From Medicago truncatula (Eukaryota > Streptophyta > Magnoliopsida > Fabales > Fabaceae), in the NCBI RefSeq assembly GCF_003473485.1, contig NC_053043.1:4350001-4414000 (forward strand): DNA of 64,000 bases. Reading direction: 5' to 3'. The notes under the pieces are model-generated. The model worked only from the letters and a program-made list of their open reading frames with translations, was not told the DNA's origin and did no database searches. Shown one piece after another: positions 11,714-24,311 of this stretch (position 1 is its first letter; the number at the start of each line of letters is the position of its first letter). The translations under genes were made by a program, and so were the position numbers.

Positions 11714-14700
11714 ATGGAACAACAACATAAAGTGTTTCCTCTTCTGCTGCTACTTGTTTTCCAAGTTCTGTTTGTTGCATCACAGACAGACAGCGGAGAT
11801 TGTAAGTTACTATGTTTGAGTAACTAATCTCTAACAAACTTGTGCTAATCTATAGTTTGAATTATACAACCGTTACATATATAAGTTTGAAAAGTGTTTG
11901 TGGATTAAAGATATATTTTCTACCATTAAAATTCAAAAAATAGAATTTTGTTTGCTAATAAAAATTTGACAGTTGACCTATTTATGTCATTATATGAATT
12001 TGAATACTGAGAAGTTATGAGTAATATTGTTATGAGTAGATTATCATCAATTGAATGCTGAGAAGTTATGAGTTAAGTTTCCTAATAGATATTGTACTTG
12101 CTGCAGTTACTGCTCTGTCGTCTCTCATACAATCCTGGAAAAACAAACCATTAAATTGGGTGGGCTCTGATCCTTGTGGAAGTGATTGGGATGGAATTCG
12201 TTGCTCCAATTCAAGAATAACTGAATTGTTAGATCTTTGTTTCTTTGTTCCATTCAAGTTTGTTGCGCCAATCCAAGGATTACATATTGAATCTGAAAAT
12301 AATGCTATTTTTTTTCTTTCAGGAAACTACCTAGCTTGAAATTGGAGGGTCAGCTCTCTTCAGCAATCCAGTCCTTATCTGAGCTTGAAACACTGTACAT
12401 TTTCTACTTTCTCATTTGAATTAATGTGTCCATTATTAGGTTGAAGTTCTTCTAACCCTAATATGATGTGTAAATGTTTCTCAACTTCTATTGCGACCTT
12501 CACTCTAAAAATGATTAAGGGTTTATACAAGGTTTTAAAAAAATGCCTGCGACATCAAAGTTTTTGATGTCTCTGCGACCACGATTGAGGCTCAATCAGC
12601 TTTCTTCAACTGCGAATATTAAGGACAACAACGTGGCCACTACTATGATTTAAAACTTTGGCTGCATGTGCACGTAATTTAAATCTGAGTTGGACTAAAA
12701 TTTTAATCCAATTAATGATTTAATACATATCTTCTTATTTACTTTAGAAGAATCTTGTACTCATTAGGCATGAGTCATATAATGATTATTGACATGTGAA
12801 AGTTGCTTAATCATTTTCTTTGAATGAATTCATCCTTAGGTAGGACATTTTATTTTCACTACTAGGTTATTTGTGATTGCAATATTCAGTTGTAGCTAAA
12901 CTAATAACATGTTTTTGTTCATATAGGGATATTTCATACAATGCGGGCATGACAGGAATAATTCCACGAGAAATTGGGAATTTGAAAAACCTCAATTCCC
13001 TGTAAGTAAGGAAATTTATTTCCTAATAAATGAATTTTAATACAAACTGTATTTCTTTATTGAATTACTGCTATCTAAAATTTAGCATGCTTTTTGATAT
13101 GTTTCCTTGTAACTGTTTTCCAGAGCATTGAGTGGTTGTGGTTTCTCAGGCCCTATTCCAGATTCAATAGGCTCATTAAAGAATCTGACCTTTCTGTAAG
13201 GATTCCAACTTAATAATTCTGCTACTACATTGCACATACAAAAACTATTAACAGTCCAAGTTATTTCAATGTCACAAAGTGTGAAATCATCTTACTTAAT
13301 CTTGAAGCTCAATGCTTTATCTTTGGACTAATATATGACATATTATATAATGCCACTTGTTCATATTAAGAAGATAACACATGTTTAAGCAAGCGTTTTC
13401 TAAAGTTCATTTAGATAACACGTGGATTAATTATGAATGAGAAATGATATTTGTACAACCATTTTGTGACAACCTCATCATGACTTACGCATCACCTTAT
13501 TGCTTTTAACGCAGAGCACTGAATTCGAACAAGCTCACTGGAAATATTCCGCGCTCTCTTGGCAATCTAGCAAACCTTGATTGGTTAGATCTTGATAAAA
13601 ACCAGCTAGCAGGGCCTATTCCTGTCTCTAATGATAAAGGACAACCAGGTCTTGACATGCTCCTGAAGGCCCAGCACATGTATATCTACTCTCATTTTCA
13701 ATTTCTACTTGATATTTCTACACTAACATCTCATTTCATTCAATGATCTGATATTATGTCTACTTCTTGCAGTGACTTGGGGAACAATAAACTCTTAGGT
13801 CCAATACCAACAAAACTTTTTAACTCTAGCATGCATCTAAAACATGTGTAAGTTTCATAAATCTAGTACTATTTATTTTCTGAAGTTGCAAAATCATATA
13901 AAGGCATGTAAAGTTAAGAGGCCTGTTCTCATCTCACCAAAGTCAAAAAGACCAAGTTTTCTAAAAACATCTAAGCTTACTCATAAAGTGACTTATATCA
14001 GGTTGAAAACTTTTTCATTAGCATTTATCAAAATGAAATGTTAGAAGAATCTTATTATTACCATAAGCTTTCTAAACATTAGTTATTTGTTTAAGTTGAA
14101 ATTAGCTTCTGTATTTCAGTTTTTTCAAAACATTATATTTAAATTTTTCTTAAACACCTATAAACCTATAAGGACTGTTTCATAAATGAACTACCATTAA
14201 CTTATTTAATAAACTTCCCTTTAATCCTCCCATATATTATTTTTGGCAGGCTTTTCGACCACAATCAATTAACAGGCGGTATTCCTAGCACCCTTAGCCT
14301 TGTGAGCACCGTGGAAGTGGTGTAAGTATATTGTGGCCAGTGGCAAAGTCATTTCTCTTACACATACAATTTAAGTTATCTCTGAGTTTCAATGGCTGAT
14401 TGAATATTCATCACTAACTGACTTGTAAAAAAATCCAAGAAACATGACTTGTTAAGCTTCATATTTATCACTAACTGTATTCCTAAAGAGTCAATTTTGC
14501 TGAAAGTAAGCAGTGAATATGATTTTTCAGCTATTTATCTCACAATGAACTGGAAGGCTCTCTGCCGGATCTTACTGGACTGAATAGTCTCACGGTCGTG
14601 TAAGTAGTACGATAGGGACATTCTGTTATACTCTATTTATTACATTGAAATTTTAAGATATCAAATACAATCATATAATCTAGAAGAAATAATTAATTTC

Positions 14701-15952
14701 ATGCAACAACTATATGTAAAACCTAGGCATATAATTCATGCATTATACAAGGATTTTAATTTGCATATTTTTATGAGAAATTATCTGCAGGGATCTGAGC
14801 GACAATTACTTCAATTCTTCTATTATTCCTTCATGGGTTTCTTCTCCTAGTCTGCCAGATCTGACAACAGTGTATGTTGCTCCATCCTTCTCACATTAGA
14901 CCTGTTTCTAGTAATGTACTATGAACACTCTTTTTTAAGACACCTTCATTTTTATTAAATAAAGTCCATGCAAATCCTATTAAGAGAGTATTTGGAAAAC
15001 TTAATTAGAGCTTATTTGAATTTATCTTAGCATTTAAGCAGTTAAGTGGTTTCAGATTTTGAACTTATTTTCATAAACATCAGCTTATGCATAAAGATAA
15101 GCTCTCATTATATACCTCCTCATTAAATAATCTTAAACAAGAAGAAATACCGGATAATTTTTATAAGACATGAATAAATGATGGTTATGAATATGATGTG
15201 AATTTACTGAAATGTGCTAACAGAATACTGAAGGACAACAAGCTTAGTGGCACATTAAATCTCAGCAGTGGCTACCGAAGTAGTCTGCAACTCATTGATT
15301 TGCAGAATAATGGTATTACCGACCTCGTGATGGGAAACCAAAAGTTGAATTTTGACTTGAGGTAAGCTTCATTATATATGATATCATTTATTTCTACAGG
15401 TATTTGCATGGACTCAAACGACTGGAAACTAGATTTTCTTCTAAGAAAGTTATCTAATGATTTTGCAGACTGGCTCAAAACAGAATTTGTCTTGAAAATG
15501 GAGTTTCTGAAGAGAGTTATTGCAAAGTTCCACAAACCATTCCCCCATATTCAACACCATCAAATGGTTGCTCACCTCCTTCATGCAGTAACGATCAGAT
15601 TGCAAGCCCAAACTGTAAATGTGCATTTCCCTATAGTGGAAATCTATCATCCAGAGCTTTTAGTTTCTCAAACTATAGTAACACAAGTTACTACAAGGAA
15701 ATCGAGCAGACTCTGATAGATGCTTTTCAGAAGCAAAACATTCCGGTGGATTCAGTTTCTCTTAGTAACCCTATCAACGTTTCATCTACCGATAATTTTC
15801 AGTTGACTCTTAATGTCTTCCCATCTCAGACCGATCGTTTCAATACAACCGGGGTTTCAACTGCTGCTTTTGTGCTTAGTAACCAACTTTACAAGCCTCC
15901 AGAATTTTTCTCCCCTTACGTTTTCATTGGTTTTACCTATGGTTATTATTGA
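11714..15952 (+). CDS. Truncated LRR receptor gene: secreted ectodomain only (HPCA1-like)
   Basis: Exons: 11714-11801, 12107-12227, 12323-12394, 12927-13001, 13124-13195, 13515-13679, 13773-13847, 14250-14321, 14531-14599, 14791-14871, 15224-15361 and 15469-15952. They join into an open frame of 503 residues: signal peptide (about 1-24), LRR N-terminal cap with SDPCGSDW, a ladder of LRR exons, and the Cys motif NGCSPPSC then NCKC. Against the complete paralogue at 29238 it lacks one 72-nt LRR exon (an in-frame loss) and one further codon. It stops at TGA where the paralogue reads on towards its membrane span. Similarity to the membrane-proximal exon ends near 16085, so membrane span and kinase are gone. 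It is either a pseudogene or a soluble receptor ectodomain; the lack of earlier stops leaves both possible. Confidence 0.75.
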
Positions 15953-16300
15953 GGTGATTTTTAGTGTTTCATTGTGAACTACAAATGCTTAATTATTTGT
16001 TTGTGCTATCTTCTTTCTCTTCTCTGACTCTGTCATTTTTATGTCATTTAGGAGAACCTAAAGATCAAAGTCATAATATAACGGGGACAATTTTGTATAA
16101 CTAATTAGTGTTGTGTCCATGTTAAAAACACTTGAGTTGTTAATTCGTGTTTCGTAACCTCAAGATACATAGTTCAAATTCACAATAATAAAATGATCGT
16201 TAGTCTCGCATTAATAAATAGTAATAAAAATTCCACCTTTGCAATTATTTCTACCAAAGTATCGTTAAAAAAGCCCTTTGATCATATATTCACCTCACAT
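15953..16300. other. Broken end of the receptor copy and junction to the next segment
   Basis: To about 16085 the sequence still matches the intron and membrane-proximal exon of the complete receptor gene (33920-34060), with a one-base difference in length that shifts the old frame. Beyond that similarity stops and AT-rich DNA leads into the second UGT-L31 segment. Confidence 0.7.
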
Positions 16301-16911
16301 CTCCAACTACTTTATTCTCATTTAGACACTCTATAATTAAAACGCAAACTACAAGTAAAACCTAACATTTAGGACCGTCCTTGCATTGGTTAGATTATAT
16401 TAACACCAAAAGAATGTGTGTACACTTACTGATCTGATTTAATGGCGATGCATTTTGTGCTTTTGGACCTAGCCATGTTACTTTTCTTTGATAAAAAATT
16501 ATGTTGCTTGACGAAATGAGGATATATACGAGACCACAAATATACAGTTACGAAGCAGGTAGACCACAATACAAGTTACAAGAGAGCCACTACTCCATCC
16601 GAATTCCTTATGCTGATATTTGTATACCAGATAACTTATTTTCTCAATTTTCTTGTTATCCTTTTGTTATTACAGTGAAATCTTAACTGCCAATTTTCTA
16701 TAGTTGAGTTTTGATATGAGAAAGGACGAAACCACTTCTTGAAGTGTGGAGGGAAAAATGCAAGGGATATAAAATCCATAAATTTCATGACTTTATTGGG
16801 TTCATGAAATTAATCATGCAATTCATACCATTTGAACTTTTAACTTAGCAAGTGTATCACATTCTTGTGGTCTTAGACTGTTTGCAAAGCCGTGATTAAT
16901 TTTTATCAACC

Positions 16912-17879
16912 ATGGTTGCCAATATCTTTCATGTTGCAATGTATCCATGGTTTATTAGGACATCTTACCACATACCTTCATATATCCAACAAACTTGCTG
17001 AGCGTGGCCACATGATTTCATTTCTTATGCAAAGAAATACTATATCCAAATTGGAGCATTTCAATCTCCACCCAGATCTCATATCATTCATTCCAATCAC
17101 CATACCACACATCGATGGCCTCCCCCTTGGCTCTGAAACAACTGCAGACCTTCCTTTCTCATGACTGCAATGGACCTCACTGAGCCTATCATTGAAGATA
17201 CTCTAAGAAAACTTAGACCCCATATGGTCTTCTTTGATTTCACATATTGGTTACCTGCATTAGCATGCCAGTTAGGCATTAAGGCTTTGCATTACTGCAC
17301 AATTAGCCCTGCCATCTGATAAGCCCCGGAAAAAAAAAATCAATGAGAAGTCATTGACAGAAGATGATCAGATTTACCCTCCACCAAGTTTTCCACCATC
17401 AGCGATCAGGCTACAACCTCATGAAGCAAGAGGGTTATCCCCTGCCACTTTGAAGGGTTAAGGCAAAGTCATTTCATTTGTCAATTGATATCTTTCACCG
17501 GCTGTGATGCTATTTTTTTTCTAAACATGCCGAGAAATGGAAGGCCCTTTACTATGATTATCTTGAAAGGCATATGAGAAAGCAGGTGTTTTTGGCAGGA
17601 CCAGTTTTGCCAGATCCACCAACCTCTATTTAGAAGAAAAATGGGTGACTTGGCCAAGAGGTTTCAAACTCAAAACAGTGATTTTCTGTGCCTATGGAAG
17701 TCAATGCATTTTAAAGAGTAATCAATTTAAGGAACTGTTATTGGGTTTTGAACTTACAGGAATGCCTTTCCTAGCTGCCTTGAAACCACCTAAATGGAGG
17801 AAGTTCTTGCTCAGTCATGGGCTAGAAAACTCATGTGGATGATTTAGTGCATAAGCTGGACAGTCTGCTCAAATCTTGA
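16912..17879 (+). pseudogene. UGT79-like pseudogene
   Basis: This is a decayed copy of the UGT at 8747. The start and first 14 codons are kept, but a small deletion after CCATGG TTT removes the frame and the catalytic GH motif. Further indels follow (around 17160 and 17310), with an in-frame TAA where the intact gene has TAC (near 17460). After the LKPP segment about 375 bp are missing, which removes the whole PSPG donor-binding box; the sequence rejoins at [14 protein letters not shown]. It cannot encode an active transferase. Confidence 0.93.
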
Positions 17880-18551
17880 TTCATAAAGTATTACGTATGA
17901 TGAGAGAACGCATATTGATGTTATCACATGAATGAATGTGACATTTTACGTTTTTGGTTTGGTGTATAAGCTGAATGTTTCTGGGTAGTATAGAAAAATT
18001 AGATTATGTTGTTGGATATTCTATTCTATCGTGAACTATATAATTGACATGTAAAATTTCATTTCATATCTCCACTGTAGGACATATAGTGTTTTCACAT
18101 AAAATAAACGAATACAAAGGTTGAAAGAAGAGCTGTAGCACAATCACAATCTTTAAATTCTTAAAAACACATCAAGAGACCAAATAATGCATACAGCAGA
18201 TAACTAAATAATCACACCGTAAGTGATCATTGAATTGAAAGCATTAAATTGCTCCTTCAACAAAAATACCAGTGTATCCCGGTTCATAACATCAAATATT
18301 ATTTATCCATAATTTCAGAAAGTGTTAACAAGAATCCCAACTTCAAACAGTACTATGAATACTAACAAAAATTAAACTGCTAAGCATATCAGTTAGTATG
18401 AATCAAAACAAAAAACATATCTGCAGTTTAACTAGACATACCAAATACAAGAAATGAACAGAAACCACTTCAGAGCATGACCATTTTTGTTGAATATTTC
18501 CAAAAACTTGCATGAAATTAAAAAACAAACTTCCATTTGAGGTAGGAAAAA

Positions 18552-18791
18552 TCATTTTTTCTCAACAGCATTTGCACTTGTACTGGCACTGGCACTAGCC
18601 TCTGGATTTTCTAACCCGAAACGACGTTTGAACTTGGCAATCTGTCCCAAACTCTCAGCCATTTGACGCTTAGCACGAAAGTGATAGACTTTACCAACAG
18701 GGTGAATCTTTGTCATCATGACATGCAACAACCGACCCGATTGAGTAACATATGATATCCATTGCTTCTGTGGGTGTACTCCTTTCTTCAT
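18552..18791 (-). CDS. Mitochondrial-type ribosomal protein L31, copy 2
   Basis: A 79-residue protein with the same MKKGVHPQKQWISYVTQSGR start and RRFGLENPE C-terminal region as copy 1; the Ser/Ala-rich tail differs slightly. Differences in the body of the coding sequence are few and silent, so selection is likely. A 5'-UTR intron is visible on the minus strand: donor GTAAGTTT at 18943 and acceptor TAG at 18797-18795, leaving GAA before the ATG. Both splice sites are sound, unlike copy 1. The leader exon extends towards about 19060 and the gene is head to head with the PDAP1-like gene. This is probably the functional copy. Confidence 0.9.
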   Translation of the reverse strand: MKKGVHPQKQWISYVTQSGRLLHVMMTKIHPVGKVYHFRAKRQMAESLGQIAKFKRRFGLENPEASASASTSANAVEKK

Positions 18792-18943
18792 TTCCTACCA
18801 ATTTTAAACCCCATTACCACACAAACATTTCATCAAACACTTGAGTAGGCAAAGCCAAAAATATGTAAATTCACATTAGATTGAAAACCCAAAACTAAAA
18901 AACCCAGATTTATGATTAACAGAAGAAAAATTTGTAAACTTAC

Positions 18944-19442
18944 TGGTAGCAATGTAGGGTTCAGAGCAAAGAGATTCAATTCAACTACTGAGCTTCGAGG
19001 AATCACGCTGCTTCTGAAGCTTTTCGTTCAGATTAAACGGCGCCGTGTAACTCGTTTGGGCTTATGTGGATTATTGACATTTATATTTTCGATTGCTATT
19101 TGCACACCACTTGTTTTAAAATATTTTTTTTGAAATATACTTTCAGACTCCAATATTTGTTTCGGATTATGTATGTATTTTAAAAATTAACTTTTAAAAT
19201 GTAAAAATGTACCTTTTTTTTTTTAATTTCATTTATACAAGTCTTCACTAAAAACAAAATCTACTATAATTGTTTATTGTGAATATATATTTGTATTAAT
19301 ATTGTAACCAAAAAAAGAATAATTGTATAAATATACTTGCATGGTTACTACGCTATTAGTATCAACTTTTGTTGTTTTGAAAACGCAAACTTGAATAGAA
19401 GGAACCTGAATTTGATTCGAAGATCGTTTTAGTTCATTGAAA
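18944..19442. promoter_or_regulatory. Divergent promoter region, L31 and PDAP1-like genes
   Basis: About 500 bp separates the L31 5'-UTR donor from the PDAP1-like ATG. The L31 side is relatively GC-rich (around AAACGGCGCCGTGTAACTCG, 19038-19057) and the middle is AT-rich. A shared bidirectional promoter is plausible but no core element is certain. Confidence 0.45.
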
Positions 19443-22121
19443 ATGGGAAGAGGAAAATTCAAGAGCAAGCCCACTGGTCGCCGCCAGTTTTCTACCCAGG
19501 AAGACATTCGTAAGCCCTTCTCCATTTTTTGCTTTCTGGCTTTTCTTTCTTTCATGCTAAATCATTCACTTTTTGTTTCAAAATTTCATTTTTAGTTAAA
19601 TGTGATGTTTTTCAAAATTTGTTCTAGTAGTATAGTATAATAGAATATTGTGCCTTGTGGATGAAGGTTTTGATAAACAAAAACTTGATTTGCAGTTTAT
19701 ATATATTATCATAAGTGAAAATAACCTAAAATCAGTTTATGAACATGTCATAAGCTGTTTTCATAAGTTCTCTCAAACAATCTCTTAAGTGCTTATGTCA
19801 GTAGAGAAGCTCAAATAAGCCAATCCAAACAAACCCTAAAGTTAGGAGGCTGCCAGCTTGGAAATTTCTGAATTTTTTTTGTTTAAATTTAGTTCAAATT
19901 ACTGTTCATCTTGTGTGGAGTTGATTTGTTGAGTTCTGTACCTTTTTTCTCTGTAGCTACAAAAGTTGAAATAAAAGCGAGTTAGGCCCTTAGAGGAACA
20001 AGTGAAATTATATATAATACTATTACTTTTGTGGTGGAGTGGAAAAGCTTACTGCAATATTTTGAGATTGTCATTTTTCTGTATAGATGCATGTGTCATG
20101 TTCGTGGGTTTTGAGTAAATATAAGAATAATACTTAAACATCTTGTTTTTGTGATGCAACTTATTAAGAGATGTTAATCATTTCAAAAATGAATTATATT
20201 GTGAAGAAGTGGCTTGGATGGTCCAAGTGGTACTGAGAAATCAGACAGGGACTGGACATCAGTTATTTAACCAGTTCTAGGAAGTGACCGTTAGAGTTGT
20301 CGATAACATATTGGGAAGAACAGTGGTCTACTACACTACAATGGTATAGTGCCGCTATAGCCACTATTTGACATCACGTTATACTACTAATGTATCGCGG
20401 AACAATAGGGATTTGTTCTAATTCCGCTACGACATAGTGTTATACTACCACCACTATAGCCGCTGACGACACTGGTGATAGTAGATCGATCCTCTACACA
20501 TCTTAGTAGGTTTAGCAAAGGGAAATGTGGGGAAATTATCACATCTTAGTATAATGCATGTTTTTTTTCAACCCTGTGATTGATTTTATTAAGACTATTT
20601 CAGTTCAGTGCCTCAATGCTGAGGAAGTTACATATTGGCAATTCAATGTTTGTTGTTCTTATTAATGTAAGGGGATTAATTAAATTATAATCCAATTCTC
20701 TAATTTCGAACTTAAAGGACGTAATATTTCTTATTAATGCCATAACCCTTTTGGGCTCTTTTCTTCTCGTAAAGAAAACAAACAGAATAGTGACATTTCT
20801 TAATCATAGAAAGAACCACTGGAAACTTATTGTTTCTTTTGACTGTTGCAGTTGCTGGAACCACTAGCCGTCCTCGAACTTTTAGACAGGTTTCCTTCTG
20901 CATCCTTTCCTCTTCCCCCTTTTACTCCTCTCCTCAAACATGCATGTGATCACTTACACACAGGATGCTTTTGTTTACATTATCATCTATAGTGACAATT
21001 AATTTTTATATGGACATAATAAGTTGTTTTTCATTTTCTTTACACGTTTAACTGTATTTTACATGGTCATTCTCTTCACAACCTTAATAGAAAGAAGCTG
21101 AGAATGAAGAGGAGCCCGAGGAAGTATCCGGGGATGAATCTGGAGAAGAGTCTGATCAAGAAACTAAAGTTAGTATCTCACAATATTTGCATTTTTTGAG
21201 GAAAACAAAACTTTTTATTTGTTTCTATGGTCTGCTTCTATCAATATGAAATTGACTGTCTTGCTGCTACTTAATTTATACAGAAGAAAAAAGGAACTCA
21301 AGGGATTATTGAGATTGAAAATCCTAACTTGGTAAAGCCAAAGAACTTGAAAGCTAGAGATGTTAATGTGAGTTCAACTTGCCATTTTTGGTCATTACAT
21401 AGTCATTTTCATAGGAGTTTGGAAGAATAATGTTATTTTCGTATGGATGCAGGTTGAAAAGACAACCGAACTTTCAAGGCGTGAAAGGTTTGCTACTTTT
21501 AGGTTGATTCTTTAAAAGTGGTTTAACAAATACAATCATGCTCTAAAAGATGACATTTTTTATTTTTTCAAGTGGAAAAGAGCAGAACGTTTTTTCTCAT
21601 CTTAATTCCTTCTGTTCTCAAATTCCTTCTTGTTTGCAGAGAGGAGATAGAGAAACAGAGAGCTCATGAACGCTATATGAGGCTTCAAGAGCAAGGAAAA
21701 ACAGATCAATCAAAGAAAGATTTAGGTACTAATTGTCTGTTTTAATTTGCTTCTTCTACATCTTTTTATTTATTTTTTCCCGTACGTTTGACATTATCAC
21801 ATACATAAACTATTGATTGAATGGCACAAAGCATAAGCTGCATGAGTTAAACCAAAATTAACATGCTTTGCTTGGAAAAGTTTTCCTTCAATTATTAATG
21901 TTTAATTTCTTTGTTGATGTTGTGCAGAACGATTAGCTCTTATACGTCAGCAAAGGGCAGAAGCTGCTAGAAAGCGAAATGAAGAGAAAGCTGGTAAGTC
22001 TAAAATACTGTTTGTGCTGCTTGTTCTATTCAGACATTCAAAAGCATGAAACTGATTTTTAAATAAATATGTTTCAGCCAAAGAGCAGAAGAAGGCTGAA
22101 ATGGCTGAAACACGCAAGTGA
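19443..22121 (+). CDS. PDAP1/PP28-type heat- and acid-stable phosphoprotein
   Basis: Exons: 19443-19509, 20852-20889, 21091-21168, 21284-21367, 21453-21487, 21640-21725, 21928-21993 and 22078-22121. All are GT-AG and join to an open 165-residue frame. The product begins MGRGKFKSKPTGRRQFSTQE, has an acidic Glu/Ser stretch, then a KKGTQGIIEIENPN block and a charged helical tail (ALIRQQRAEAARKRNEEK) ending ETRK. This is the architecture of the 28-kDa heat- and acid-stable phosphoprotein (PDAP1) family, a small, mostly disordered protein conserved in plants and animals. Its molecular role is poorly defined; a link to RNA or growth-factor binding is known only from animals. The first intron (1.34 kb) carries repeat-like sequence near 20320-20490. 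Confidence 0.93.
20320..20490. repeat. Inverted-repeat element in PDAP1 intron 1
   Basis: Mirrored motifs (TAGTGCCGCTATAGCCACTA near the left, CCACTATAGCCGCTGACGAC near the right, and CGCGGAACAATAG against GTTCTAATTCCG in the middle) suggest a degraded small DNA transposon. The ends are unclear. Confidence 0.35.
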
Positions 22122-24311
22122 ATGTTGTGTGGCCTAATCTTACTCCAATTAGTAGGATGAAAATATATACTTTCACTACTTAAATATTTTGTCCATTAAC
22201 TTTATAATGGATCTTATTGTGTTACCATACCAAGTTGGTAATATGTAATGCAATTATTCCACCATAATGTGGCTTGAAATCTTATTAAATAAACACTTTT
22301 CTTCACATCGAAGCTGGGAACAGTTGATTGTTTTTTCTCTCCTGGATACCCTCTATTTAGCACTTCAATTCTTTTAGGAAAGTAGGGGTATTCTAATTTC
22401 TAAAATTGCATTCCCATATTCTTTTTTCAGCACTAATAGTTTTGGCCCTATCGGGATTTGGGAGTAGTATATCTGCCTAACTTTTCCATGTGCTTGTTGC
22501 TATTTGCTATTTGCTGTTTTTACAAGTAGCTTCCCTATGGTCATTTTCTGCTTTTTCCCTCCTTGTGTAACCAGTGATGAACACATAATATTACAGGTCT
22601 TGCATTGCATTCTAAGTGTTTTTTTAATGGTCAATGTTAGTAATTAATTGTTAGATTAGTTTTTTCTCCTTCAGCCGGGTTTGAACCTAGGACCTCTAAC
22701 TCATCCCTTATCTCAAACCAGATGAACCCCCCACATTCTAAGTGTTTCTGATTTACCTTACAAAATGACAGCGAGATAAAGTTGTCAAATATAAGATGGA
22801 GGAAAAGTACATGAAATAAATAAATGTTAGGGTGGGATGTGCTATAGAAAATTACATCTCGAGTAAATGAACAACTATAGGATTTGTATTGTTGTATGGA
22901 ATCAAAGATGGATGATAAGCTAGCGACAAAGTAAATCGAGTGTTGCTGAGATTGTAATGTTACATACATGGAATGAATGATTATACAATATGAGATTAGA
23001 AATAGAATCATAACTCATAAGAACATATTAAGATATTTTTTGTTGTAGCATGTGCAAAGAATACAGGTGTAGAAGCATCAGTAAGGAAAGTCGATTACAT
23101 GAGAATAGTTTAAAAGTTTGATTACATTGACATCTGAACAGTCTCATACCCTAAAACGTTTGTCTGATATAGTATCCAACATCTAATCGATGTTTTTAAT
23201 ATAAGCAGTCATCAAATGATTGTAAATCAACTTAAGGGGCATCTATCTATATAGGCCCTAATCTAGTGCCTTGGTGGTTAAGGTATAGAGTGCATAAGCT
23301 GTGCTCAAGCTATAACTAACACACTATGGATCCTAAACCTGCTCTCAAAGCCTTGAGTGAAAGTTTTCAGTGACAGTAATCATATGCTTCATGCCTTCAC
23401 TTCACAAAGCGCATGGAGTTGGATCACTTCTTCATGTGTGAATTTGTCCATGTTCCCCTCTTAGTTAACCATGCCTCTATCACCAATCAAATATATTCAT
23501 CTCAAAAACAAGCTCAATGTGCTAAGATAGCTAATAGCTCTCTTCATTTCCTCACCCACCTTGAACTTGTGGGGGTGTACAAACTACAAAAGTATGCTTC
23601 TTATGATTTAGTTATGTTAGATGTTAGTTACTGCAAACTATTGTAGCAGTCTATGTAACTGCTTTGGTTATTTTGGTTTTTCTCTTCTATATATTTAGTG
23701 TCACATATATTCTGTTTGCCATGATTCAGATTAATTAGGATTAGAGAAAGCTGATTTAACATTTCCTCTAAGAAAATTTTAACATGATCGAAACTGAAAT
23801 TCACTTATTTTTTATGGATCAAACACATATTTAATCCTTTTTTTAAATATCAAGTATTATTAATCGTATTATGTATCTTCATTTCTGCTCAAACAAGCTG
23901 CAAAGATCTTTTGTAACAAAAAAAATATACATTGTAACCAAAAAATGTAAAAATTAATTTTAAGAAATTTCATGAAATGGTTCTTTCACAAAAAAAAAAA
24001 AAAAAAAAAAAAAATCTAAATGATGTGTTTAAGAACGTGTCTATTTATCACAAAAGTAGTATATCTTTTAGACCATTTCCAATCAACACGGAAAGTGTCT
24101 GATTGATATCTTAATCGCAACTACACACACAAGTAGCCTTGTAAAGGTTTGGGATTTTTCAGAAATATTAGTAGGTTTGACCTCATCGTTTTGCCGTCAT
24201 TTTTTGAACAAGAATTGGTACCACCACAATCAGTGTCACACCCGCAATCAAAGTTAAAAAATGGCCACTTGGATTAGTGTTCACATAACAACTAAAGATA
24301 TACATCCAACC
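22122..24311. other. Intergenic region with SINE-like remnants
   Basis: This holds the 3' UTR of the PDAP1-like gene and then AT-rich DNA. Two short stretches resemble pol III promoter boxes of tRNA-derived SINEs: on the minus strand GGTTCAAACCC near 22690 (B-box-like), and TGCCTTGGTGGTTAAGG near 23270 (A-box-like). A long poly-A run lies at 23991-24013. No protein gene is supported. Confidence 0.4.

Larger units (their letters stand above)
16260..18960. repeat. Segmental duplication, copy 2 (UGT pseudogene + L31)
   Basis: Direct copy of 8100-11113 in the same orientation. It retains the L31 leader region that copy 1 lacks but carries a decayed UGT. The different lesions show that the copies have evolved separately since duplication. 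Confidence 0.85.

Noticed and set aside
12530-12665. Possible small inverted element in an intron of the truncated receptor (GGTTTTAAAAAAATGCCTGC and mirrored end)
   Set aside because: Ends are too diverged and no target duplication could be seen, so it is not listed as a feature.
15272-15535. Minus-strand ORF present in both receptor copies
   Set aside because: Antisense shadow of exons 12 and 13; the duplicate at 33238-33501 comes from the same paralogous DNA.
15378-15716. Plus ORF across intron 12 and exon 13 of the truncated receptor, repeated at 33344-33613
   Set aside because: It is out of frame with the receptor. Its conservation between copies is explained by the shared identical DNA block.
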